Shown here: positions 45,116 through 52,726 of the stretch, in pieces | Position numbering within the stretch: position 1 is the first letter of the stretch | How the letters are laid out: every line of letters begins with the position of its first letter | Source of the DNA: Paenibacillus sp. sptzw28 | GTDB lineage: Bacteria > Bacillota > Bacilli > Paenibacillales > Paenibacillaceae | Length of the DNA: 64,000 nucleotides | Reading direction: 5' to 3' | NCBI RefSeq assembly: GCF_019550795.1 | Contig: NZ_CP080545.1 | Coordinates: forward strand, 1,321,501 to 1,385,500 | The notes under the pieces: model-generated | The model's input: only the letters and a program-made list of their open reading frames with translations | The model's database searches: none | What the model was told of the DNA's origin: nothing | Made by a program: the position numbers and the translations under genes

Positions 45116-47188
45116 ATGAGACGAAGAAAATCCAGGATGATGCTGGCAGCGGCGCTTGTGATGGCGATGCTTGCTCCAACTGGAGCAATGGCTGCCGGCC
45201 AGAGCACTGCACTTAACTACGAAGAGACGCGGAAGTCAGCGGCGGAGAAAGCCGCACTGCTCACGGAAACTTACGGTACGACAAGCGTTCAGTATGCACT
45301 TATCGATCATGGCAGCATTGTCGTATCCGGTCAGTCCGGTCGAAACGATGAGAAAGGGAAAAGGCCGTTGACGGCGGATACGATGTACGGCATCGGGTCC
45401 ACGAGCAAGATGTTCGTTACGGCGGCCGTGATGAAGCTGGCAGAAGAGGGAAAAGTAGATCTGGATACGCCTGTCGTCACGTATATTCCCGGTTTTACGA
45501 TGAAAGACGAACGATACAAGCAGATTACCCCGCGGATGCTGCTTAATCATTCCTCCGGTCTTAACGGATCGTCGCTCGCGAACTCTTTTTTGTTTGAAGA
45601 TAACGATACCTATGCGCACGATTCACTGTTGGAACAATTGGCCAACCAGAAATTAAAGGCCGACCCGGGCGCTTATTCGGTTTATTGCAACGACGGGTTT
45701 ACGTTGGCGGAGATTATGGTGGAGAAGGTCAGCGGCATGGATTATACCTCTTATATCCATCAGAATTTTACTAAACCGCTTGGAATGTCCGATACGAAGA
45801 CGCCGCAGGACCAGTTGGACGCATCCAGGATGGCGGGTCTATATTTTCCTACATACGAGGGACAACTGCCGAACGAGTCGGTCAACGTTATTGGGACGGG
45901 CGGCGTATATTCAACGGCCGAAGACATTGCCCGATTCTCGCAAATCTTCACAGGCCAAGTTGAAGGCATACTTTCTGATGAATCGATCGAAGCGATGGAA
46001 CAAGAGGAATATAAGAATGGCTTATGGCCCGATGATGCGGATACGTCTTTCAGCTTCGGTCTCGGTTGGGACAGTGTCAACCTGTTTCCGTTCAGCGATT
46101 ACGGCATTAAGGCGCTGACGAAAGGCGGAGATACGATCCTTTATCACGCATCGCTCGTTGTACTTCCAGACCATGACATGGCTGCCGCCGTTCTCTCTTC
46201 CGGTGGCTCCAGCACGACTAATCAATTCTTGGCGAACGATTTGCTGCTTCAAGCGCTCAAAGAGAAAGGGATCATCACCGAATTCAAACCCGAGAAGTCG
46301 CATGGCACACCTGCTGCGTCGGATATCACGTTGGAAATACAGAAGAATGCAGGGATGTATGGAGCAACGAATCAATTGATCAAAACAGACATCAGCAATG
46401 CCGGCGAATTGACGCTGTCTTTGGTGCAAATGCCGGACTTCCCGGCTGATAAATACGTGTATACGGCGGACGGTTCTTTCATGAGTGCGGATGGGAATAC
46501 AAAGATCAGCTTCGTGACGGAGGAGAATGGCCGCACATATATGTGGGCCAGACAGTATGTCTCGCTTCCAGGGCTTGGCCAGACGGCCTTCTCGCATTAT
46601 ATAGCCGAGAAGCTCGCGGCTCAGGAGATACCGGAAGAGACCGCTGTCACCTGGATGGATCGAGACGGCAAGAAATATTACCTGGTCAGCGAAAAATATA
46701 CATCGCTGGCGTACTTGATAATGTCATCCCTCAGCGTGGATTTGATCAAGGAAGCACCCGGATATGTGTTGGACAAAAAAATAACCGGCCCGAATACGGC
46801 TTCCAGCGATTTGCAAATTCCGGCACTTAGCGGCAGAGACCTCATGGAGTATAACTTCTATACTCGGGAGGGAGCCGAATATCTCGAAGCCGCGGGCAGC
46901 CTATATGTGCATGAAGATGCAGTGAAGCCGCTCTATACCGGTCCAAAATCCTCGACTACCATTGCGGCGAGCGGTCATGCCAAGTGGTATAAGGTGCCCG
47001 TGAAGGCCGCAGGCAGGACCATGAAGGTGAAAATGCCTGCAAACAGCTCGTTTGCCGTCTATGACGAGAAAGGCACATGCGTGAATTTCACCGTGATCAG
47101 CGGCGATCATAAGGTTGTGCTGCCTGAGAAAGGTACCGTTGTTTTCGCCGGTGAAGCCGGATTGAAGTTTGACTTATCTATAAAATAA
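45116..47188 (+). CDS. Secreted serine hydrolase of the beta-lactamase/PBP4 family
   Basis: 690 aa, start ATG 45116 with AAGGAGG. A signal peptide ends at AMA-AG. The catalytic domain (about 35-390) has the nucleophile motif STSK and a YCN motif at the YxN position (SVYCNDGFTLAEIMVEK). The remainder is beta-rich and of unknown function, perhaps wall- or substrate-binding. This family includes esterases, D-amino-acid peptidases and penicillin-binding proteins; true beta-lactamase activity should not be assumed. Confidence 0.88.
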   Translation: MRRRKSRMMLAAALVMAMLAPTGAMAAGQSTALNYEETRKSAAEKAALLTETYGTTSVQYALIDHGSIVVSGQSGRNDEKGKRPLTADTMYGIGSTSKMFVTAAVMKLAEEGKVDLDTPVVTYIPGFTMKDERYKQITPRMLLNHSSGLNGSSLANSFLFEDNDTYAHDSLLEQLANQKLKADPGAYSVYCNDGFTLAEIMVEKVSGMDYTSYIHQNFTKPLGMSDTKTPQDQLDASRMAGLYFPTYEGQLPNESVNVIGTGGVYSTAEDIARFSQIFTGQVEGILSDESIEAMEQEEYKNGLWPDDADTSFSFGLGWDSVNLFPFSDYGIKALTKGGDTILYHASLVVLPDHDMAAAVLSSGGSSTTNQFLANDLLLQALKEKGIITEFKPEKSHGTPAASDITLEIQKNAGMYGATNQLIKTDISNAGELTLSLVQMPDFPADKYVYTADGSFMSADGNTKISFVTEENGRTYMWARQYVSLPGLGQTAFSHYIAEKLAAQEIPEETAVTWMDRDGKKYYLVSEKYTSLAYLIMSSLSVDLIKEAPGYVLDKKITGPNTASSDLQIPALSGRDLMEYNFYTREGAEYLEAAGSLYVHEDAVKPLYTGPKSSTTIAASGHAKWYKVPVKAAGRTMKVKMPANSSFAVYDEKGTCVNFTVISGDHKVVLPEKGTVVFAGEAGLKFDLSIK

Positions 47189-47226
47189 AATATTACAGCG
47201 ATATAAACGATTGAAGCTTGGAAATG

Positions 47227-47260
47227 AAAAGCCGCAGGAGGGGAGCCTGCGGCTTTTCTG
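47227..47260 (+). terminator. Strong terminator of the serine hydrolase gene
   Basis: AAAAGCCGCAGG and CCTGCGGCTTTT pair perfectly around AGGGGAG. Confidence 0.9.
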
Positions 47261-47326
47261 CCATAACGAATCGAATATAAACGGATTACACCGATTTGCG
47301 CTCCTATCGAATCATACTTCCGAATA

Positions 47327-47950
47327 TCAGGTTTTTTTTACAGGGAATCTTAACACAGTTTTCAACTTTGACGGTTCAGTCTTACGGGGATCCGACAAAT
47401 AAATTTCCCGATGAATTTTACTTGAACGAATAAATCCTTGTTCTGTACAAAACACTTCCATTCGCGTAAAGCTTTCCGGCTCATCGTCAAAGCTTCCAAT
47501 ATGCATCATTTGACAACTCATTCCATCTTCGACATGTTCAAACCGAATTTTCTCAAGGAATGGATTTGACCTTTTCCTTTTCAATTGTTCCAAAAATCGT
47601 TCGAAATTTACTTTTGTCAAAAAATCGGGTTGGCGTATCATAATCGTGTACTTAAAATTGCTTTTGTCAGTCGCGGGCTTTGACCGATCAAGCAAATCCC
47701 ATTCGCCTTCAAGTGGAAAAACCGTATATTCATAGTATCCAGCAGGCACCTTTTCACTTTTGTAAGACATTCTCACAGCATAACTCATACTGTACAAAGC
47801 TTCTGTTGCCATGGCGAATTCCTCGCCGTTAGGGTCCCCAGAACCACTGACCATAAAAAATGGCATCTGTGGCACTACCACAATTTCCGGCAACCTTTTT
47901 GGCATATAGAGTTGCTTATAATCTTTTTTATAATCTACCTTTTTGCCCAA
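47327..47950 (-). CDS. GyrI-like small-molecule-binding domain protein
   Basis: 207 aa from TTG 47950, with TGGAGGAGA 8 nt upstream. The GyrI-like fold is shown by VVVPQMPFFMVSGSGDPNGE, LEGEWDLL and HIGSFDDEPESFTRMEVFCT. Members bind small hydrophobic or drug-like molecules; the namesake SbmC/GyrI of E. coli protects gyrase and is part of the SOS response. Here the gene has a promoter with a LexA box at 48038-48066, an independent parallel. It starts inside a 22-codon upstream ORF, so its translation may be coupled to that ORF. Confidence 0.87.
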   Translation of the reverse strand: MGKKVDYKKDYKQLYMPKRLPEIVVVPQMPFFMVSGSGDPNGEEFAMATEALYSMSYAVRMSYKSEKVPAGYYEYTVFPLEGEWDLLDRSKPATDKSNFKYTIMIRQPDFLTKVNFERFLEQLKRKRSNPFLEKIRFEHVEDGMSCQMMHIGSFDDEPESFTRMEVFCTEQGFIRSSKIHREIYLSDPRKTEPSKLKTVLRFPVKKT

Positions 47951-48003
47951 AGCCAGTATCTCCTCCAGGAATTAGCAAGTTTTTTCAGATCCTTCAAGCC
48001 CAT
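47935..48003 (-). CDS. 22-residue upstream ORF overlapping the GyrI-like gene
   Basis: ATG 48003 is preceded by CGGAGATGATTTACC, a good ribosome binding site. The product is MGLKDLKKLANSWRRYWLWA plus two basic residues, rich in Trp, Arg and Lys. It overlaps the start of the GyrI-like gene by 16 nt in another frame, and that gene's ribosome binding site lies inside it. Its role may be translational coupling, or it may be a small cationic peptide in its own right. Confidence 0.55.
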   Translation of the reverse strand: MGLKDLKKLANSWRRYWLWAKR

Positions 48004-48037
48004 GGTAAATCATCTCCGAAACAATGATGTTACCCTA

Positions 48038-48066
48038 ATTATAGAACAAACGTTCGTAAGTGTCAA
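48038..48066 (-). promoter_or_regulatory. LexA-controlled consensus promoter
   Basis: On the minus strand, TTGACA, a 17-nt spacer and TATAAT form a perfect sigma-A promoter. The spacer contains CGAACGTTTGTTC (48044-48056 on the plus strand), which matches the Bacillus LexA box GAAC-N4-GTTC. LexA binding would block RNA polymerase, giving SOS induction of the GyrI-like gene. Confidence 0.85.
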
Positions 48067-48196
48067 CGACATTTAATATAGCCAAAAAATAAAAAAACAT
48101 CCGACATCAACTGTCGCATGTACGAGGTGCTAATAGGTGGGTGGATTCAAATAGAAGGTGGTGTTTCAAACCACTTATACTATTACTATAGCCTTC

Positions 48197-48223
48197 GGAT
48201 TATTATAAGTCTATACTTTTTAT
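48197..48223 (+). repeat. Copy 2 of the dispersed 27-nt exact repeat
   Basis: Exactly the same 27 bases as 5417-5443, again upstream of a plus-strand gene (the DUF6886-like gene at 48357). The remaining part of 47951-48356 holds the SOS promoter and no other gene. Confidence 0.6.
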
Positions 48224-48356
48224 TAAATTTCCCATAAGATGGTTTTTGCCGGCCGGCAAATTCATCTTTGTGGGGGGTTCGACGTGGTATATGCGAAGCA
48301 AGGTCCGACCAGCTGGTATCCAGGCGTACTCAGGGCCGGGAGAAAGGAGTGCCCAG

Positions 48357-48869
48357 TTGTATTATCATTTTAGCGAGGAGCCGGGTATCAGACGATTCAA
48401 ACCGCGGCCATCGGCGGCGTTCCCGCATTACCCGCCTGTCGTGTTTGCTATCGATGAAGAGCACGCGGCGCATTACTTTTTCCCCAGGGATTGTCCCAGG
48501 GTTATATACTGGAAGGCGGATTCGACGACTGAAGAGGACCTGAACGCTTTCTTCTCACATACGGCGGCGGCCAAAATCATAGCAGTCGAGAATGGCTGGC
48601 TGGAACGGATTCGAAGCACGAAGCTGTATGTTTATACGTTCGCTGAGGAGTCGTTTGAATGCTTCGACGGTACAGCGGGTTATTATATTTCAACCTCTGA
48701 GGTAGCTCCATTGAATGTCGAACCGGTCGGCGATTTGCTGAAGAAGCTGTTAGGCCGTCGGGTAGAGCTAACCTTTACCCCTTCTTTGCACCCCATTCGG
48801 GACAAAGTAGTCGCTTCAACGGTCGATTTCTCTATTATCCGGTTTAGGAATGCAAGGAAACAAGACTAG
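48357..48869 (+). CDS. DUF6886-like protein
   Basis: 170 aa from TTG 48357, with AAAGGAG 7 nt upstream; the open frame runs back to 48246 with no start signal. YYHFSEEPGIRRFKPRP, VFAIDEEHAAHYFFPRDCPR and the ITxx-like end match what I know as DUF6886, a small family without known function that resembles ADP-ribosyltransferase-type folds in its Tyr-His start. No signal peptide. Followed 34 nt later by a phosphotransferase gene. Confidence 0.7.
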   Translation: MYYHFSEEPGIRRFKPRPSAAFPHYPPVVFAIDEEHAAHYFFPRDCPRVIYWKADSTTEEDLNAFFSHTAAAKIIAVENGWLERIRSTKLYVYTFAEESFECFDGTAGYYISTSEVAPLNVEPVGDLLKKLLGRRVELTFTPSLHPIRDKVVASTVDFSIIRFRNARKQD

Positions 48870-48902
48870 TAAACGATTTTTAGTTGAGTGGGGGATGCGG
48901 CA

Positions 48903-49706
48903 ATGAATAAAGGCGCATTAATCGGCCGCGGGCTGACGGCAGAGGTATTCGAATGGGGAGAAAACAGGGTTATTAAGCTCTTCTTCTCCTCCGTATCGCA
49001 AGATTGGATTGACCGGGAGGCGAAGACAGGAGCCATCGCCGCGGCCGCCGGCATCCCTTCCCCGAGCGTATATGAAACGATCGAAGTTGAAGGTCGAAAG
49101 GGCATCATCTATGACCGGTTGAAGGGCAGCTCCATGCTGAAGCTGATTCAGGCGGAGCCCGGCAATACATGGCTGTACGGGCGCCGGATGGCAGAGCTTC
49201 ACGCCCGGGTGCACCAGTCGGACGGAACGGGCAAGCTCCAGCTCCAGAAGGAGATCATTGCCGGTGCGGTCAGGGATTCGGCCGCTTTGCTTGGTGAGCG
49301 TACAAAGCGGATTTGCGAATATCTGGGTGCCATGCCCAAAGGGAGCTCGATCTGTCATGGCGATTTTCATCCGGATAATATTATCGTCAACGGCCAGTCA
49401 ATAGGGATCATCGACTGGATGAATGCCTGTATCGGCGATCCCCTCGGCGATGCCGCCAGGACATGCCTCATGATAAATTCACCATACATAACTCCGGATA
49501 TTCCAGCCTCCATGGCGCCGGTAGTAGCTGAAATCAAGCGGGTCTTGCTGGATAACTACCGCGAGGAATATTTACGACTGACCGGGGCGCATCAAGATGA
49601 GCTCAAGGCATGGATGCTGCCCATCGCGGCTGCCAGACTTCGGGAGAATGTGCCCGGAGAAAGCGAATGGCTGATGTGTATGATCGATGAATTGCTCTCT
49701 GAATGA
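48903..49706 (+). CDS. Aminoglycoside-phosphotransferase-family kinase
   Basis: 267 aa from ATG 48903 with GGGGGATG upstream. The catalytic loop is SICHGDFHPDNIIVNGQ (Brenner motif), and the metal-binding motif follows as GIIDWMNACIGDPLGD. The N-terminal lobe begins IGRGLTAEVFEWGENRVIK. Most members phosphorylate small hydroxylated compounds such as antibiotics or homoserine; the substrate cannot be read. Context with a DUF6886 gene gives no clue. Confidence 0.85.
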   Translation: MNKGALIGRGLTAEVFEWGENRVIKLFFSSVSQDWIDREAKTGAIAAAAGIPSPSVYETIEVEGRKGIIYDRLKGSSMLKLIQAEPGNTWLYGRRMAELHARVHQSDGTGKLQLQKEIIAGAVRDSAALLGERTKRICEYLGAMPKGSSICHGDFHPDNIIVNGQSIGIIDWMNACIGDPLGDAARTCLMINSPYITPDIPASMAPVVAEIKRVLLDNYREEYLRLTGAHQDELKAWMLPIAAARLRENVPGESEWLMCMIDELLSE

Positions 49707-49728
49707 AGCATGCGGGCGGCCGACAGGT

Positions 49729-50061
49729 TTAAGTCCACTTGGCCGCCCAGAGCTTCATCTCTTTCAGAATTTGGTGCAAATCAATACCCTTGGGCGTTAA
49801 TGAGTACTCGACCGTCACCGGTACTGTGGGGTACACATGGCGTTCCAGCACTCCGTGTTCCTCGAGATGGCGAAGCGTGCTGGTCAGCGCGCGCGGACTG
49901 ACTGAAGGAATGCAGCGCTGAAGCTCGCCGAATCTTTTTTTCTCGCAGAAGAGCTCACGGAGCACGAGAAATGCCCATTTGCCGCCAATAACATTAAGCG
50001 TTTTTTCAACATTGCAATCAATGGAAACCGGTTCCTTCGGAATATAGTTATTTACGGACAT
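49729..50061 (-). CDS. HxlR-family winged-helix regulator
   Basis: 110 aa, ATG 50061 with GGAGAAGGAG upstream. NVIGGKWAFLVLRELFCEKK, FGELQRCIPSVSPRALTSTL and the wing region VEYSLTPKG are typical. The Cys near residue 16 (DCNVEKTL) is the position used for thiol sensing in redox members such as HypR. It is divergent from the aldo/keto reductase gene, which it probably regulates. Confidence 0.9.
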   Translation of the reverse strand: MSVNNYIPKEPVSIDCNVEKTLNVIGGKWAFLVLRELFCEKKRFGELQRCIPSVSPRALTSTLRHLEEHGVLERHVYPTVPVTVEYSLTPKGIDLHQILKEMKLWAAKWT

Positions 50062-50238
50062 GTATGCAGTCTCCTTCTCCGATAATTACTTACATCCAGT
50101 ATAGTATATATATGCCGCTCAATAAAATGAGATTTTTTTCACTACTTTATAAATTTATATAAGCATGTGCACAATAGAAGTGGGGCTTCATCTGGAAAGG
50201 TGCTGACCATTCGGATAAATGCTGGGAGGGTGCGTCCT

Positions 50239-51177
50239 ATGAATTACCGCAAGCTGGGCGGCAGCGGTTTGAAAGTAAGCGAGATCAGTCTTGGAAGCTG
50301 GCTTACTTATGGCGGATACGTTGAGCGCGAGAACGCAGTTAAAGCAATACATACCGCTTATGACTTAGGGGTTAATTTCTTTGATACGGCAAATGTGTAC
50401 GAGCAGGGAGTTGCGGAAATATTGCTTGGTGAGACGATCAAATCGTTTCCGCGCGAGTCCTATGTTCTGGCGACAAAAGCCTATTGGCCGATGGGTGAAG
50501 GTCCCAACGACCGGGGCTTGTCGCGCAAACATGTGATCGAGCAGTGTCATGCGAGCTTAAAGAGATTGAATGTGGAGTATGTAGACATTTTCTACTGCCA
50601 CCGCTATGATACGGAGACTCCATTGTACGAGACGCTTCGTGCGATTGACGATCTCATTCGCCAGGGTAAAGTGCTGTATGCCGGTGTTAGCGAATGGACG
50701 GCCTCCCAAATGGCCGAAGGGCTCGCGATTGCAGATCGTTATCTGCTTGACCGGATCATTGTGAATCAGCCGATATACAACATGTTCGAGCGATATATCG
50801 AGAAGGAGGTCATACCGTTCGCCGAGCGAAACGGTATTGGGCAGGTCGTCTTCTCGCCGCTGGCGCAAGGCGTGCTTACAGGAAAATATTCGTCTGCGAA
50901 TGACGTTCCGGCGGACAGCCGCGCGGCGAGATTGGAATGGGTCCGCAAAGGGCTGACTGAGGATAGGCTCGCGAAAGTACGGGCCCTTTCCGGCGTTGCG
51001 GCCAAGCTCGGGATCCCGGTTGGACAGCTGGCTCTTGCCTGGATTTTGCGTCAGCCCAATGTGGCGAGCGCGCTCGTGGGGGCAAGCCGCCCGGAGCAGA
51101 TCGAAGAGAATGTAAAAGCCGTCGGCTTTGTACTTTCGGATGACGTAAAAGAACAAATCGAACACATTTTCAATTAG
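50239..51177 (+). CDS. Aldo/keto reductase
   Basis: 312 aa from ATG 50239, with GGGAGGGTG upstream; the open frame extends earlier without a signal. The catalytic tetrad is seen as Asp and Tyr in FFDTANVYEQG, Lys in YVLATKAYWP and His in DIFYCHRYD. QPIYNMFERYIEKEVIPFAE and the C-terminal GASRPEQIEENVKAV mark the voltage-gated K+-channel-beta-subunit-like group. It is an NADPH-dependent carbonyl reductase. Divergent from the HxlR gene. Confidence 0.9.
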   Translation: MNYRKLGGSGLKVSEISLGSWLTYGGYVERENAVKAIHTAYDLGVNFFDTANVYEQGVAEILLGETIKSFPRESYVLATKAYWPMGEGPNDRGLSRKHVIEQCHASLKRLNVEYVDIFYCHRYDTETPLYETLRAIDDLIRQGKVLYAGVSEWTASQMAEGLAIADRYLLDRIIVNQPIYNMFERYIEKEVIPFAERNGIGQVVFSPLAQGVLTGKYSSANDVPADSRAARLEWVRKGLTEDRLAKVRALSGVAAKLGIPVGQLALAWILRQPNVASALVGASRPEQIEENVKAVGFVLSDDVKEQIEHIFN

Positions 51178-51213
51178 TATTGTCTTCAGACGGAATTGGA
51201 GCACCAACGAGAG

Positions 51214-51252
51214 CCCGCCCTTCTTAAATAACGAATGGCGGGATTTTTTTTT
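51214..51252 (+). terminator. Terminator of the aldo/keto reductase gene
   Basis: CCCGCC and GGCGGG pair across a 17-nt loop, followed by an eight-T run. Confidence 0.82.
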
Positions 51253-51368
51253 ATCCCGGCGGCCCAGACTGAAGAAATAAGAAATACGGATATCTTTTGA
51301 AACAAAATTCTGATATATTGTTATTTATCTGTAAGAAATGAATTATTCGACTAGAGGTGGAGCCATTT

Positions 51369-52424
51369 ATGAAACCGGTTACCGTTTACGACATTGCAAG
51401 AGAAGCCAATGTATCAGTCGCAACAGTGTCCCGCGTTCTGAACAACACCGCTCCAGTCAAAGCATCTACACGTGAACGGGTCGTATCCCTGATCAACAAA
51501 TACCAATTTTCCCCGAATGCGCTTGCTCGCAGTCTGATCAAGAAGGAGACGGGCATGATCGGCATTATTTTGCCGGATATTACGAACCCGTTTTTCCCTG
51601 AGGTTCTGGCTGGTCTCGAGCAGGAAGCGAGAAATAAAGGTTATACATTCTTTCTGTGCGATACCGGCTCCTCCAACCAGGATGTGCAGGCACAATATCA
51701 GCGTGAATCGCAGTATTTAAACATTCTGGTTGAGAAACAGGTGGACGGGATCATCATGCTCGGCGGCCGTGTCGACCTGGTGAAATGCGACCCCGACCTG
51801 ATCAAGGAAGTCGCGGAGGTGAACAAGCGGCTGCCTGTTGTACTGATTAACGGTAATTTGCCCGGCGCCTCGCTGTATCGGGTCGTCATTGACGAATCCG
51901 CAGGAGCGGCTATGGCTATGCAGCATCTTATTGATTTGGGCCATAGAGAAATCGCTTTCATAGGCGGCTACAAGCAAATGTCGAACACAATCCAACGAGT
52001 GCAGGGTTACGTGAAGGCGATGGAAAGAAATGGACTGCCTGTCGATAAGAAGAGGATCCTGCAGGGCGGCTTTTCCGTCGAAGCGGGAAAGAAGCTGATG
52101 GCGGAATTGTTGAAAAATAACGAGCATGGCCGTATTACCGCGGTCTTCTGTGCAAACGATCTCACTGCTATTGGAGCGATTAAAACCGCTGTAAAAGCGG
52201 GTCTTCGCGTGCCTGAGGATATTTCCATCATCGGATTTGACGATATTCCTTTTGCAGCGAACAGCATGCCGGAGCTGACGACGATCTCCCTGAAGTGCAC
52301 AGAGCTCGGCCGGATGGCCGCAGATGTCCTCCATAAGCTCATTACGAACAAAAAAGTCAGCAGGCTGACTTCAATCCAGCCGGAGCTTATCGTTCGGGAA
52401 AGCACGGCGCCCCTTAAAGAGTAA
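51369..52424 (+). CDS. LacI-family transcriptional regulator
   Basis: 351 aa from ATG 51369, with AGAGGTGGAG upstream. The N-terminal HTH (VTVYDIAREANVSVATVSRV) is followed by a hinge (SPNALARSLIKKETGMIGII) and a periplasmic-binding-protein-like sensor domain (IGFDDIPFAANSMPELTTIS). It lies directly upstream of the GH35 operon and is very likely its repressor. Several TGAAA-N4-TTTCA type sites in the 52445-52688 region are the candidate operators. Confidence 0.92.
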   Translation: MKPVTVYDIAREANVSVATVSRVLNNTAPVKASTRERVVSLINKYQFSPNALARSLIKKETGMIGIILPDITNPFFPEVLAGLEQEARNKGYTFFLCDTGSSNQDVQAQYQRESQYLNILVEKQVDGIIMLGGRVDLVKCDPDLIKEVAEVNKRLPVVLINGNLPGASLYRVVIDESAGAAMAMQHLIDLGHREIAFIGGYKQMSNTIQRVQGYVKAMERNGLPVDKKRILQGGFSVEAGKKLMAELLKNNEHGRITAVFCANDLTAIGAIKTAVKAGLRVPEDISIIGFDDIPFAANSMPELTTISLKCTELGRMAADVLHKLITNKKVSRLTSIQPELIVRESTAPLKE

Positions 52425-52444
52425 AATTTTGTTCAATAATTTTC

Positions 52445-52688
52445 TTGACAGCGCTATCATTTTGATTTAAGATCGACTCAAAGAAGCCCTTGTGAAAGGG
52501 TTTACTATTTTCCTAGTAATGAAACCCATTTCACAATATGGCAATAAACCAATGCTCGCAGCTTTTCCTCTCGCTGTCCTTTACGCAGAAATACACTTTG
52601 CTAACGGTAGAAGATGTCCCGGCATCCCTCTAATAGCCGCTAAAGATCAAGTGTATTTTTTATTTGGTCATTGTGAAATGGGTTTCAT
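52445..52688 (+). promoter_or_regulatory. GH35 operon promoter with LacI-type operators and long inverted repeat
   Basis: Promoter: -35 TTGACA (52445-52450), 17-nt spacer, -10 TAAGAT (52468-52473). Operator-like sites: TGAAAGGGTTTACT (52493-52506), TGAAACCCATTTCA (52520-52533) and TGAAATGGGTTTCA (52674-52687). The last two sit in 19-bp exact inverted repeats (52519-52537 and 52670-52688), about 154 bp apart centre to centre. They fit LacI-family dimer sites able to form a repression loop; the last lies just before the gene start. The first also resembles a CcpA site. Confidence 0.7.
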
Positions 52689-52726
52689 AAATGGGCATGA
52701 ATAGTGAGAGAAGGGGTGTCAGCACG

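Noticed and set aside
45116..47188. Antibiotic-resistance beta-lactamase
   Set aside because: The protein is 690 aa with a large extra domain and only the general SxxK/YxN motifs; the family is mostly esterases and peptidases.
52519..52688. Miniature inverted-repeat transposable element
   Set aside because: The 19-bp inverted repeats fit, but no target-site duplication is visible and each arm is itself a LacI-type palindrome; kept as operators, with the alternative noted.
52492..52704. 70-codon ORF before the GH35 gene
   Set aside because: It covers the operator and inverted-repeat region and has no coding character.
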